Below are positions 1 through 12,156 of a stretch of 64,000 nucleotides of DNA, piece after piece. The position numbers and the translations under genes were made by a program. The first letter of the stretch is position 1. The number at the start of each line of letters is the position of its first letter. Source of the stretch: Vombatus ursinus (Eukaryota; Chordata; Mammalia; Diprotodontia; Vombatidae); assembly GCF_900497805.2 (NCBI RefSeq), contig NW_020954557.1, forward strand, positions 35,433,869 to 35,497,868, given 5' to 3'. The notes under the pieces were generated by a model, which saw nothing but the letters and a program-made list of their open reading frames with translations, was not told the origin of the DNA and ran no database searches.

Positions 1-384
1 CTCAATATTCATTAGTAATAGGGTAATAGGGTTATTCTACTTTTATTTAAAATAAATACTCAAAAAGCCTAGTATTAAAAATCTACATTGGTGACTAGTT
101 CATTGTTTGAACGCAGTGTGATGTTATTTATGTTTTGAATCTTTTCTTGTTGATGGCTGCTCCTAATCCCTGACTGGGTAGACCCTAGGACTCTAATGAA
201 ATTGCCTTTTCCACTCATGCTCTAGAAATCCCTCTCTTGGCCAGAGTCCCCACACTGCTCACACTATGACATATTCTCTCCAACCAAACTTTTCTCTCCT
301 TACAAATTTAGGCCCTTTCTTGATCATACTCTAATTCTGATTCCCCAATTAATGACTGAACTGAACTGAGCTGATAGACACACT

Positions 385-1070
385 GCATACCTGACCTTGG
401 GGAAGTCATCTAACTTGCATAGGCCTCAGTTTGCTCATCTGTAACATAAGGGTATTGAATTAAATGGCCTCTGAGTTCAATTCTACTCCTGGCTATGATC
501 TTACCCCCTTCATTTTACAGATGAGGATATAGAGGCTCATCAAGGTAATATAGCTTGCCCAAGCTTCTGACTTCCAGCTCAGATCCCTTTCCATCACATA
601 AAGCTGTCAGTCCTAACATTCAGACAGCTGTAACCAGACTCCTTTTTTCAGAGACATAGTTGTGAAATAAAAAGAGTATTAGACTGAATATCAAGAGATC
701 TGGAGTCTATTTCCATTACAGCCACTGACTAGACTGGGGGCCACTTAAGTCAGTTACTTCATCTACAAAATGAAGAATATGTTTAATGAGGGGAATTAGG
801 ATAAATAATGATCACTGCTAATATTTATAAAGTACTTTAAGAGTTACGAAACCCTTTACTTTTGTTATCTCATGTTGATCTTCACAACACCCCTGTTATG
901 TAGATACTATTATTATTCCCATTTTACAGATCAGAAAAATTAGACTAAGAGAGGAAAGTGGCTTGCTCAGAGTATCACAGCTAATAAATATTTGAAGTAG
1001 GATACAAGTACAAGTCTTTGAGACTCCTAGTCCAACACAAATCTACTGTACCACCTAATTGACTAGATGC
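385..1070. mobile_element. cluster of MIR-type SINE fragments
   Basis: Four pieces are visible: 385-500 ('cctcagtttgctcatctgtaacataagg'), 500-600 ('cattttacagatgaggatatagaggc'), 655-790 ('ctggagtctatttcc...atgaag') and 795-1065 ('tttataaagtactttaagagttac...cattttacagatcag'). All are old and diverged. Confidence 0.65.
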
Positions 1071-1111
1071 TTTTTAAGACCACTTTTTGCTTTGCTGTTT
1101 TATGATTCAAT

Positions 1112-1112
<1 letters not shown>

Positions 1113-1150
<38 letters not shown>
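1113..1150 (+). repeat. (CA)n microsatellite
   Basis: About 18 CA units with one interruption near the right end. Confidence 0.97.
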
Positions 1151-1504
1151 ATATTCAGTCTGTGTTGTAACATAGTCTTAAGAAAGAGGAACAAGGAGGA
1201 AAGAAAGGGTGGCGTTGAGAAGAGTTGGATGAGGTTAGCTTAGAAAATCTTCTTGAAGCAAAGGAAGGGTTGTGGGGACAGAGCTTGGAAGAAGGACTGA
1301 GAAAGAGAGGAGGGAGAAAAATGTTAGGGTTAGAGATTAGAAGGAGAGGCATAGAGAGACAAAGAGGAGGAAGAAAGGTCTATGGGAGCCTGGACGGAGC
1401 AGAGCTGTGTGCTGGGAAAAATAGCAATGATTCCTGTTAGACCACAGTAGAATCTGAACAGCACAGCCTCAGGGAACAACGGAGGTGAATTTGATTGGAG
1501 TTTG

Positions 1505-1800
1505 TGATCCAAAGGAAAGAGTGCTAGATTTAAAATAAGAATTTATTGCAATTCCTGGCTCTGCCACATTACAACCTTGGCCAAGTCATTTAACCCTTCT
1601 TGGGTTAACTCTCCTTCAATTCTCTTTCTAAAATTCAGGATCTCAGTTTCCTCATCTGCAAAATGAGGGCATTGCCCTAGATGAACTCTTCTTTTTTTTT
1701 TTTTTTTTTTTTTGGTGAGGCAATCGGGGTTAAGTGACTTGCCCAAGGTCACACAGCTTCTAGATGAACTCTTAAGGAGCAAGGAGAGAAATAGGAAACT
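1505..1800 (+). mobile_element. MIR-type SINE interrupted by a younger SINE
   Basis: 'aaaggaaagagtgctagattta', 'ccttggccaagtcatttaaccc' and 'cagtttcctcatctgcaaaatgag' follow a MIR layout. A short antisense SINE is inserted at 1691-1759. Confidence 0.7.
1691..1759 (-). mobile_element. tRNA-derived SINE, truncated, minus strand
   Basis: A long T run and 'ggcaatcggggttaagtgacttgcccaaggtcacacagctt' are the 3' part of the short SINE. Perfect 14-bp duplications CTAGATGAACTCTT lie at 1677-1690 and 1760-1773. Confidence 0.92.
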
Positions 1801-1828
1801 TTCAGAGGGTCAGACTTATATAAAGATT

Positions 1829-1872
1829 TCTCTGTCTCTGTCTGTCTGTCCGCCTGTCTCTCTCTCTCTCCA
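1829..1872 (+). repeat. (TCTG/TCTC)n microsatellite
   Basis: Mixed TCTG, TGTC and TC units. Confidence 0.9.
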
Positions 1873-2271
1873 TATGTGTGTGTATGTATGAAATCTAAGG
1901 GAACATAGCTTTAGGGAGGAATCTTTCTTATTTTGAGATGGGGATGGAGAGAGGTTCTACAGGCCATGGCCAGTGGTTCAATAGTGTGATATGCTGAGAA
2001 AAGACCAGGCTATGAAGATAATTGAATGAATGGAGTGAATGAGTGAATGTGAGTTAATGAATAAATTAATGAAAAAGCATTTATTAAGTACTTACCATCG
2101 TAAGTTCTGAGTATGTAAGTGGTAAAGTAACACAGTCCTTGTTCTCAAGGAACTCATATTTCTAATAAAAGTAAAGATATATGGTTGAATCATAACGATA
2201 AATTTGAGAGGCCAGAGCAAACAGCACCAAAAACAGCACAAATCAATTTTATAATTTGTGATTTGAAAATA

Positions 2272-2690
2272 GGGGAGGGAGGGCAGAGTCAAAATGGCAA
2301 AAAGGGGGGCAGAGACTCTCTTGATTCTCCCCAATTCCACTCCAAACAACTTTGAATTAAAAACTCAAAATGAATTCAGGACAACAGAACCCACAAAAGG
2401 ACCAGGTGAAGCAATTTTCCAGCCCAAGACAACTTAGAAGGTCAGCAGGAAAGATCTATAGCACCCAGGATGAAAGTGAAGTGCAGGCCAAGCCCCAGCA
2501 AACAAAGAGCAGGCTTTGGAGGTGATTGAATCAGCTGTGACAGCCACAGTTTCCAGAAACTTTCAGGCCACAGGTGGTAAAAAATTAAACAACTGGTCAG
2601 AAGGAAAATTATAGGGGTCTTTTTGCTGGCACTGGGTGCTATAGACCTTTCTTGCTGACTTTCTAAGTTGTCTTGGGCTTTCAAACTATC
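2272..2690 (+). mobile_element. L1 5'UTR fragment, plus strand
   Basis: It starts GGAGGGCAGAGTCAAAATGG and carries 'ccccaattccactccaaacaact', 'acaacagaacccacaaaagga' and 'agcccaagacaacttagaagg'. The same 5'UTR is present, in minus orientation, at 62029-62849. It abuts, head to head, an L1 ORF1 fragment on the minus strand. A 47-base inverted repeat spans its right part. Confidence 0.75.
2421..2679. repeat. 47-base imperfect inverted repeat inside L1 5'UTR sequence
   Basis: Arm 2421-2467 and arm 2633-2679 are reverse complements at 44 of 47 positions (three transitions), with a 165-base spacer. The right arm lies at the junction with the opposing L1 fragment. Confidence 0.85.
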
Positions 2691-4090
2691 CAATTACCAA
2701 TTACAATCTTAGACATATAGTTTGCATTTCCTTGTATAAGAAGTAAACAGTTTGTCCTTATTGAGTCCCTTGTAATTGGACTTTGATGTTTAATTTATAT
2801 TTCTCTTGGATCTTGTATGTCAAATTTTCCATTGAGTTCAGGTCTTTTTGCAATAAAATCCTGAAAGTCTGACAATTCATTAAATACTCATTTTTTTTTC
2901 ATTCAGGATTATTCTTAACTTTGCTGGGTATGATATTGTCAGCCATAACCCCAGTTCTTTTGCTCTTCAATATATTCTAAGACCTGTGGTCTTTTAGTAT
3001 AGCTGTGGGTAGGTCTTATGTAATTCTAATTGTGGCTTTGCCATATTTGAATTTTTTTTTCTTGTTCCTTGTAATCGTTTCTCCTTAAGCTGGAAGTTTC
3101 ATAATTTAGCTATAATATTCCAATAAGTTTTCCTCATAGGATCTCTTTCAGGTATTGATTGGTGGATTTTTTTTTCTATTTCAATTTTCCTTTCTTATTC
3201 TAAACCCTCAGGACAATTTTCTTTGTTTCTTGTATTAGTGTATCAAGATTTTTTGTTATCATAACTTTCAGGTAGTCTGATAATTCTTATGTTTTCTCAT
3301 CTTGATCTGTTCTCCAGATCAGTTGTTTTTCTTATGAGATATTTCACATTCTCTTCTATTTTTTTTTTCATTTTTTATATTTTGCTTTATTGTTTCTTGG
3401 TCTCATAACTTTGTTGGCTTTTCTTTGACCAATTCTAATTTTCATGGGGTTGTTTTCTTCCTTAAGATTCTGGATCTCCTTTTCCAATTGGTTAACTTTC
3501 TTTTCATAATCTTGCTGTTTTTCTTGGATTGTTCTTTTTTTTTAATTTTCCCTCAATCTCTCTCATTTGATCTTTAAAGTCTTTTTAAAGTTTTTCTGTG
3601 AATTATTTTTGGGCAGGTGACCATTTAATGTTACTCTTTGGAGTAGGAGAGGCTTTTTTTTTTTTTACTTCAGTATCTTCCTCTGAAGATGGACCCTGGT
3701 CTTCTCTATTCCCATAGTAACTTTCTGTGGTTGAGTTCTTTCTCCTTTGCCTGCTCATTTTTTTTTAATTGTTATTGTAATCACCTCTAATCCTGGGGCA
3801 TGGGGGATGGTACTTCTGGCCTCAGATTGTCCTTCAGTTTTCCCCTCTGTCCTGGAACCAAAATTAAAAATTCTTCCCTCCTGTAAATTCCTACAGCCAG
3901 CAGAATCCCCACCCCACTGCTTCTGCACTCACCAGGCATATACTGGTTCCTTCTTACCAGGGCCCCATCTTGGCAGCACAACTGGGCCTGGCCTCCCTTA
4001 TCAACAGAGGTTCCCTCTATCTTCCCCCACTACAAAGCCTGACTCCCCACCCCTGATAAAGGCCTCATTTCCAAAATTATTAGAACAATT
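2691..4090 (-). mobile_element. L1 5'UTR end plus ORF1 remnant, minus strand
   Basis: On the minus strand, ORF1 would start at 3758 with MSRQRRKNSTTESYYGNRED and end near 2795 with RPELNGKFDIQDPREI, with a coiled-coil-rich middle. It is broken by frameshifts. About 330 bases of 5'UTR-like sequence precede it. No ORF2 follows, so it has the layout of a half-L1 (HAL1-like) element or a rearranged L1. Confidence 0.75.
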
Positions 4091-4559
4091 GTGAATTTTA
4101 TTAAGGAGGCTCTAGTGGTTTTCTGCAAATAGCACAAAACAATCTACAAATAAGAGCAAATAAGTCAACACGTAAAGCACATTGTAAATGAAATCTTAAA
4201 AGCACAATGTAAATGCTATCGATTGTTATTAATATTAGTATTATCAATAGGATTTGAACTTCAACTTGAACTCCATGGAGGGTTTATGGGAAGAAATGAA
4301 CAAGAATTGTACAAGAAGAAAAGGTATGGTCCATATCCCCAGAGGGAGAAGCCATTTTGATTAAGTCATAGATCTACTGAGCCATGGGTAGGGAGTAGTA
4401 CTTTTGAAAGAAAGACGTTCTAGTTGACTGGCTTACTAAAAAATTAACTCTTGGTGTTAGTGGATGTTAAATTCAATATGGGTCAATAGCAAAAGAGAGC
4501 AACCAAAAAAACTAATGCAATCCCAGGCTACATTAATAAATATATAGATTCCCCAAAGA

Positions 4560-5960
4560 GGAATATGATAATGTTTGAGTACTTATTCTGACCAAATCTG
4601 GAATATTATGTTTCGTGCTGAGCAAAACACTTTAAGGAGGACATTGATAAACTGCAGTATATCCAAAATTATGAAAGCTCCCAAAATCATGACACATAAG
4701 AATCAGTTAAGGGAATTGGAGACATTTAGCCCAGAGAAGAAGAAAGAAATATTTAGAAGAAAACATGATAACTATCAAGTATCTGAAGGTTTGCTTTATG
4801 GGAACGGGATTAGGCTTGGTCTACTAGTCTTAAATGGCAGTGCCTAACACTCTGCCAAATAGCAATGCCTTACACACTATAGGCACTTACATGTTTGTTG
4901 AATTAAAATTGAATTACATGCATGGAATGGCACAAAAGGTGGGAGATCTTAATTATTTTTTTAACCCTTGGAATTAGTCTGATAATCCTAAAATAGTAAT
5001 CCCTTTCAATTTTGAGCAGCACTAATTGTTAGGAAATCCTTTCTTATATGGACTTTTGCCTGTGAAAACAAATATAATGAATCTGATCTCCAACATGGTA
5101 TCCCTTCACATATTAAAAGTCAGTGATCATAATCTCTTACCTTTCTTCAAATCTTCTTAAGTGACACATCTCTAGTCCACTAATTTATTATATAACATGA
5201 TTTCAAGTCCCTGCATTATTCTATTCACTGTCCTTAATCGCTTCTCAAAGTCCCTCTTAAAATACAGCACCAATGACTAAACATAATAATCCAAGCTTGC
5301 TTTGACCACTGCAAAGTACAATACAACTTATACTTTCCTTGATATGTATACTATACTTTTCATTGTGCAGCCTAAGATCTAATTAGTTTTTGTAACTAGC
5401 ACTTTATACTGTTGACTTACATTGATATTGTAGTTAACTAAAACCTCCAGGACATTTTCATATGAACTACTGCCTAATCATGTCTTTCCTCTTGTACTTG
5501 CATGAATGTTATTGTTGTTTTTTTAATCTAAATGCAAGGGGCTTTCTTTATACATGCCATTTTGTCTCATAAAATTAGGTCCATTGTTCCAGCTCATTAG
5601 TATCTTTTTAGATGCTAATTCTGTCATCCAGTTAATTAGTTATCCCTAAAAGTGTCATATCAGTCATTACTTGGATAAGTATACTATCTATGCTTTCATT
5701 GAAGTCATCAGTAAAAATATTGAAATCAACTTTAAGTCAGATGACAAAATCCTGCAGCTACCAGACCGATGTTCTTTCCACTATACCATTCTTGCATTAT
5801 CTAGAAGAATATAGTGTGAAACTTTTCCAAATGCCTTGTTGAAAAGACAGCTAGTCAACTTTTTAGAAATTACCCCCTGCTTTGCAAAAATATATTTCTT
5901 GCCAACCTGCCACAGTGATTCATCCCTTCTGTTTAAGGCTCGATAATAAATAGCTTCTGC
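4560..5960 (+). mobile_element. CR1/L3-type LINE, ORF end and 3'UTR
   Basis: The frame at 4575-4847 resembles the CR1 ORF2 C-terminus (the pattern WNIMFRAEQNTLRRTL, then LRELETFSPEKKKEIFRRKH). About 5000-5960 matches the shared L3/CR1 tail ('gcctaagatctaattag', 'gtcatccagttaattag', 'catcagtaaaaatattgaa'). It is highly diverged, as expected for an ancient family inactive in mammals. Confidence 0.65.
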
Positions 5961-7075
5961 TATTTATTAAGGTGGAAGTACCCCCAAGAGGATGATATAT
6001 TAGCCATCATTAACCATTAACTCATTAGTGTAAATTAATTTAATTGATGACCTAGCAGAGCCCTTAGGAAAATGGGCTGTAGAACAAGCATGTTTTAACA
6101 AGTGGAAAAGGATCAAGCTAAGTCCAAGAAACAGAGCTCTGCAAATCAAGTAGAGTCTTGAGTAGTAGTGAAGCAACAGAAGGGCACCGAGTGTTGGGCA
6201 TCAGGGTTGATATGGGGTGGGGATGGCAGAAATGCAGTGTATTGAGGAGGATATGGGTTTAAAAGAGGGAAGTGAGAAGGTGCCAAAAATGAATTTTGCC
6301 AGCTTTGGGGCCAGTCCTGCCCTGGTGACATCAACAATTTACAGATCATGCAAGTCATTAACTTTATTGATTTACTTATTTATTTTTAAACAACACTATT
6401 GGTTACCCTGGAAAAACTTCCCCAAATTATGTCATTCTGTGACAGCAACGAATAGCAAGTCATTCATCATTTTTAATAACCAAAATGAACTCTGCATTTT
6501 TCATCTATCCTACTCTTCAGAGTCACTTATAATTAACATCCCCAGCATTGAGGGCACTATAGAACATTCACCCTGAGTGTCACAGAGATTTCCTTCTTTT
6601 GGGATTGGAGCTAAGACTCTAGTTTCTCCTTAAAGTCACTTTACACAGGCACCTCAACTCTGGATATAATTCTAGAGGGAAGCCAGTTAATAAATGCTTT
6701 GAAAATCTATACAATTACTTAAAAAATCTGAGTTTGGTGTGAGACCCTGTGGGGTGGGTAGTGCTTCAGGTCCATTTCTAAAGCACTAGGCTCTCCTGCA
6801 AAAAAAGGGACTTTCTATATATTTGGATATAACTGGACCATACAAATACTCATACGTCTAGTGTGGTCCCAATGTGCCAAGGCTAAGGGACTAAGATATT
6901 ACAAGTTTGTCTGATTCACCTTAGATGATTCTAGGCCACCTGAAGTGACTCAGGACCTAAGTGATTCACATATTGATCACTTCTATTCCCATAGAAGTAA
7001 ATAGTGGAAAAAGCTGCTCTAAAAACATAAATAAATCCTGCATGTGTAGAAGGATTTTTTTTAAATAGACTTTTC
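5960..7075. other. no gene or clear repeat
   Basis: AT-rich sequence with no frame resembling a known protein; the frame at 6217-6576 (119 codons) is unrecognised and has no gene-like context. Nothing else is visible. Confidence 0.5.
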
Positions 7076-7079
7076 CCCA

Positions 7080-7860
7080 TTGTAGCCAATCATTGCCTCT
7101 GATTCTTCCCTCTTCCTTATCCATCAATTGTCAAGTTGGTCTATGCTACCTCTACAGTATTTTATGTCTCTCATCCAAGTACCGCTACTACCTTGGTTCA
7201 GGCCCTCATCATCTTTGCCCCAAACTGTTATATAATAGCTTCCTACCTGGTCTCCCTAATGTCAGCCTCTCCCTTTCCAAATCTACCTTTCAAAGTGCTA
7301 TAAAAATTAACTTCCAAATCTACAGGTTTGACAACATAATTCCCCCAGTATAATTCTTCCACATTTATTCTCAATTACCTACCTGAATAGCCCAGCATTT
7401 AACCTCTCCACTATCTGAGTCCTGCTTTTCAAGCTTTATTCCATACTATTCTCCATCACATAATCTTCCTTCCAGTCAAAGTGGATCATCAGATTCCATT
7501 TTTGTCTAATATTCCCTCATCTCCCTACTGTAACAAAAGATATGTATTCTCCATACATAGAATAAATTGCTGCCTACTAACATTGTTTCCTTCTTTCCTT
7601 CAAGAACCATTTCATGTGTGCCCTTTTCCATGAAGCCTTCCCTGATCTCCATTTTTTTCCTAGACCCTTGCAGTTGAAAGTGATGACTGTTTGCCTCCTC
7701 AAATATTCTCAAAACTGAATTTCTTTGCCTTCATTACATTTAACAGTATCTTTTTTCATACTTCCATGTATACATGTTCTATTTTCTCCCCACCATTCTG
7801 ATTTGGCTGCAAGCTTCTTGAGGTCAAGGGCTATATTTCATTTCATTTCTTCAGCAGCTG
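7080..7860 (+). mobile_element. L2-type LINE 3' region
   Basis: Blocks typical of the L2 ORF2 end and 3'UTR appear in order: 'cttcctacctggtctccctaat', 'ttccatgaagccttccctgat', 'gcttcttgaggtcaagggct'. It ends against a SINE at 7865. Confidence 0.7.
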
Positions 7861-7864
7861 AAGG

Positions 7865-8115
7865 CAGGTAGGTGACATAGTGATAGAGTGCTGGGCCTGG
7901 AGTCAGGAGGACCTGAGTTCAAATCTAGCCTTAGATATTTGCTAACTGTGTAACCCTGGGCAAGTCACTCACCTCTGTTTGCCTCAGTTCCTCATCTGTA
8001 AAATGAGGTGGAAAAAGAAATGGCAAACTACTACAGTATCTTTGCCACAAAAACCCCAAATGGGGTCACAAAGAGTCAAACACAACTGAAACAAATGAAC
8101 AACAACAACAACAAA
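7865..8115 (+). mobile_element. long marsupial SINE (MAR1-like CORE type)
   Basis: A tRNA-like head ('gtaggtgacatagtgatagagtgctgg', B-box GTTCAAATC) is followed by 'cctcatctgtaaaatgag', 'ggcaaactactacagtatctttgcc', 'aaatggggtcacaaagagtcaaa', and a tail of ACAACA units. The same full layout occurs at 15465-15705. Confidence 0.85.
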
Positions 8116-8159
8116 GCATTGCACCATATAAAGCAGGTGCTTAATTAACATTTGTTGGA

Positions 8160-8390
8160 TTGAATTTAATTAAGTTAATAAAATTAATCACAGACTTTTA
8201 TACCTGGAAGGGTCCTGAGTTTAAACCTAATCTTTTGCAGGTGAGTAAAACTTAAGTCTAGAAAGCTTTAATGACCTTCCTGTAGTCACATGACTAGTTA
8301 GTGATTGAGCCCAGGTCTTTTGATTCTTTTTCTAATACTCTTTTCAGTACAATATGGGGGCTAGTTTCCCTGTATGGGAAAAGGGAGATC
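8160..8390. mobile_element. MIR-type fragment
   Basis: 'ttatacctggaagggtcctgag', 'tgaccttcctgtagtcacatgactagttagtgattgagcccagg' has the usual layout of an old MIR. Confidence 0.55.
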
Positions 8391-8524
8391 AGGGCTCTTG
8401 AAGCCTTTTAGGAAAGATTGAATGGATGATGATGGAAAGAAATATAGCACAGGTGGAAATAAACTGTAGCTACTGGGACCATAATGAAAATTTTCTCAAC
8501 TATTTCATTTAAATGTATACAATG

Positions 8525-9755
8525 GGAGACTTCCAGATAAGAGGACTGTCAGAATAGTAGCAAATGACCCAACTCCTACACACCTATTCCAGCAAAACAT
8601 GAAATTCATACCAGACCAAATAATTATCAAGAAATCCAATAAGAAGATATAGTAGGATACTTCTTACATCCCAGAACAATAGCAAAGGCAGCTACCAGCA
8701 AAGTCAGTACCAACACAAATAGACATGCTTGCAGTATCCCAGCATAACCAAAGATTAGCCAGAGATGCATACCCTGCAAGGCTCTGCATCTGGACTGAGT
8801 CAGAGTGGAAAGTCCCACAAGAAAGACCCAAGGAATTCACAAAGTGCTAAGCTGGTCAGAAAATCTTAGGGTGGAAACTTTGAAAGCCCTGGAAAGCAGC
8901 AGCAACCAGAATAGGTTAGCAGCACTTAGACTGGGACAATAGAGGCCCAGGGACTCCAAGATACTCAGCACTCTGTCCGGAGATGCCATAAAGGGACCTG
9001 AAATCTAGAACCCTGAATTTCAAAAAGCAGGGCAGGAAGTAGGCATCTAACCCCAGGAACAGGAGTTCAAAGAAGGAACCCAAGGGACCCAGAGTCAGAC
9101 CACTCAAAAGATATCCCCCAAAAGGGGAGATTAAATCTATGGCAACTGCAAGTAATAATTTAACAGAAAAAAAATGGTTTTTTCCCCAAGGACTACTTGA
9201 GTACTCAGAATCAAGAGATAAAAAAAAATGAATAAAAGTTCTGGAGGAGAGAACTGGAAAAACAATTTAGACAAAACAATGGTAAACTTTACTCAAGAAA
9301 TAGATTTTCTGAAAATTAGAATAGAAATGAAAATTTCCTAGATCTATTAGAACCAGTGGGTAAAGTAAAGATAGAACAAATCTACCAATCACATCTACAA
9401 AGAAATCCCTACTGGAAAAGTTGCAGGAATGCCATAGCCAAAATCCAGAACTTCCAAGTCAAAGGAAAAATACTACAAGGATCCAGAAAGAAATTCAATT
9501 CCTAAAAAACCACAGTGAGGACCAAAAAAGATCTGGCAGTTTCTACTGTAAGTGAGAGAAGGTTTTGAAATACAATATTCTAAAAAGCAAAACATAGTGG
9601 CTCACAATTAAGTGTAAATTTCCCTGTAAAGCTGAATATAATCCTTTGGAGGTGGGGGTCAGGGACTAGTAATCAAGAGGACCACAAAAGAAGGCCGGAA
9701 AGACAAAGGACGTTCAGAAGGAAGCAAAGATTTAAAAAAAAAAAAAGAAAATAGG
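8525..9755 (+). mobile_element. half-L1 (HAL1-like): 5'UTR and ORF1 remnant with poly(A)
   Basis: A long 5'UTR-like region is followed by ORF1 remnants (IYQSHLQRNPYWKSCRNAIA and a poorly preserved N-terminal half). A run of ~13 A at 9732-9745 follows directly, without any ORF2. The ORF1 is broken. The A tail right after ORF1 suggests a genuine ORF1-only transcript copy rather than a deletion. Confidence 0.65.
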
Positions 9756-10084
9756 TTTGAAAGTTATATGTGGAATTATTATTAATTTATTTAAAAGATC
9801 AAGTGGTATGAAAAGGAGATTCACAGGTTCATATTTAGTCCTCTTTTTGTGTCCTGGAATGTATATGGAAATACTCTTTTTTTTGGTTTTTAAATTTATG
9901 ATAAAATGAAATTAAAAATGAAAACATTTACTTACACAGTTCTGGCCTTTAGTATATTTACTATAAAATGCTGTTTGAGACTTTATGAGGTAGATATAAG
10001 GAAGGTTTGCATTCCAAGAATAGGAGAGTCAATGTAAAAGAACAGAAATGGGAATGGAGTGTCAGGGATGAGGAATACCCAAAA

Positions 10085-10250
10085 TAATGGGCATTTTTGA
10101 GTCAAAAAACTTGAACTTCATTTCTGCTATTTACTGTCTATATGAGAAGTCACTTAACTCCTGGACCTCGTTTCCCATACAAAAGGAGGTAGTTGCACTA
10201 GATGGTTTCTAAGGTTCTTTTCAGTTCTAAATCCTATAACCTGTGATCTT
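10085..10250 (+). mobile_element. MIR-type fragment
   Basis: 'gaagtcacttaactcctggacctcgtttccc' and 'ttgcactagatggtttctaaggttcttttcagttctaaatcc' form a MIR 3' part. Confidence 0.65.
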
Positions 10251-10364
10251 ACAGAATGTTAGAGTTCCTTTGGCCTGCTTTTTAAAAAGTACCTCAAAAT
10301 GACTGAACCCTTTTAATCTTATATTTCTATTTTAAATGTATTTAGTACAGTATTTCTCAAATGT

Positions 10365-10575
10365 TTTTAGTATCATGAGCCCTTTATATTCTTTAAAATT
10401 GTTGAAGATTCCTCCGAGGAACATTTTTAAAATGTTGGTTATATCTATTGATATTTGCCATATTAGAAATTAAAACATCTTAGTATTATTATAAAAAATA
10501 GTTTTGATTTCACAATCTCCCTGAAAGGTCTTGGGGACCACAAGGGGTCCCTGGACCTTTCTTTGAGAACCTGTG
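10365..10575 (+). mobile_element. ancient interspersed repeat, possible DNA transposon remnant
   Basis: The sequence 'ggttatatctattgatatttgccatattagaaattaaaac' is familiar from a mammal-wide old repeat. The right end 'ggtccctggacctttctttgagaacc' looks like a terminal inverted-repeat end. I cannot name the family. Confidence 0.35.
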
Positions 10576-10674
10576 AAGCAGATCATGAAAAGGAGATCCT
10601 CCAAAAATTGTAATGATGTTCCTCTCTATTCTTCCATGGAAGCAGCGGAAAGGAACAACAGGAATGTGACACTT

Positions 10675-10945
10675 CAGCATGAAGCAGCTGTCGGCACAGT
10701 GGACACAGTGCTAGACCTGGAGTCAAGAAGAACTGAGTTCAGATCTGACCTCAGACACCTACTAGCCGTGTCACCCTGGGAAATATCTGTTTGCCTCAGT
10801 TTCCTCACTATAAAATAGGAACAATAATTGCACCTACCTCCAAGGATTGTTATGAGAATCAGATGAGATAATATTTGTAAAAAGTGTTTAGCACAGTGCC
10901 TGGCACATAGCAGACGCTATATAAACATTTATTTCCATCTCTTCT
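10675..10945 (+). mobile_element. marsupial CORE-SINE (Ther1/MIR-related)
   Basis: It has a tRNA-like head ('ggcacagtggacacagtgctagacctgg'), 'ctcactataaaatagg', then the CORE/3' part 'atgagataatatttgtaaa', 'cacagtgcctggcacatag', 'ctatataaacatt'. The same full layout is found at 52575-52850. It overlaps the open frame at 10573-10818, which is not a gene. Confidence 0.75.
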
Positions 10946-10979
10946 GCCACCCCTCCCCCATCCTAGATCAGTTTACAAT

Positions 10980-11190
10980 TAAAAGGAACCATATATTTAG
11001 AGGTAAAGGAACTTCAAAAGCAGTCTAGACCAACTTGCTTATTTTACATATGAGAAATCTGAGGTCCACGGAGTTTAAGTGACTTGCTGAAAGCCACACG
11101 GCTTTAGTAAGTGATAAGACTAAGATTTAAACCCAAGTCTTCTGCCTCCAATCCAGCACTCCAGACAGAGATTAATCCTATTTCCCCTAG
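10980..11190 (-). mobile_element. MIR-type fragment, antisense
   Basis: 'ttattttacatatgagaaatctgagg', 'gtttaagtgacttgctgaaagccacacggc' and 'cccaagtcttctgcctcc' form an antisense MIR. Confidence 0.65.
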
Positions 11191-11559
11191 CTAGTGACTA
11201 TGATAAAGTCTAATAGCGGCCAAATGTGCAGGTATTAGAGTCTAAAAAAACCCTGTCCAACAGATACACGTGACAACTTTAAGGAAGACAATGGGTATGC
11301 TATCTTCCAACCCAAAATTAAGGCATATGATCTTATAAAGGATTCCCCCACCCAATTTGTGAATTCAACAAAATACTTTAAATTAGTACTGTTTTGGGGA
11401 AATACAGGACATTCAGTAACTCTCTCACAGTATCATTGGTCATTAAATGGAATAAAATGGATAGGCAGAAGTGAATTTGAACAGGTACACAGACAGTGTT
11501 AGGGGATAGGAACCAGAGAAAATTGTAAAAAGGTAGAACTCAAATGAAGGGACTTAGGT

Positions 11560-12121
11560 ACAAGAAAAGGAAATTATAAAAGGAAGTTGTCCAGAAGTAT
11601 TGAAACTAGAAGACAAAGTGCAGATCAATAGAAGCCCCTGGATGCCAGCAGAAATGAACCCCACATTGAACCCAGAAAACTCCAGATCTTCCAGGTTCAA
11701 AGAGAAAATATTACAAGTAGACAGGAAAAGACAGTTTACATCCCATGTGACTACTCCAAATCAAATAGCATGTTTTACCAAAAATGAAAATAAAAGGAAA
11801 AGCAGGAATGATATACCAAAAGGCAAAGGGGAATAGCTTGCATCCAAGGAAAACTTGTCCTGAAAAGGTAAGCATAAATACACAGTGGGTTCAATTCTCT
11901 TTTAATAGAATTAATAATTTCCAAGCATTCCTTTGCAGAAAACCAGAGTCAGCCAAAATCGTTGAAAGACAACACAATACTTTCTGGGTCACATGACCAA
12001 CCAGATAGAGAACTAGACATTTTCTCTGAACCTCATGACCTCTCATATCTCTCCAAAACAAAAATTATGTGTCAAAGATAAAGTTAACTCCAGCTATCTC
12101 CAGGGTCTAGGACACCCAGAA

Positions 12122-12156
<35 letters not shown>

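Noticed and set aside
6217-6576. 119-codon + strand frame
   Set aside because: No similarity that I recognise, no promoter, splice or codon pattern suggesting a gene, and of a length expected by chance in 64 kb of six frames.
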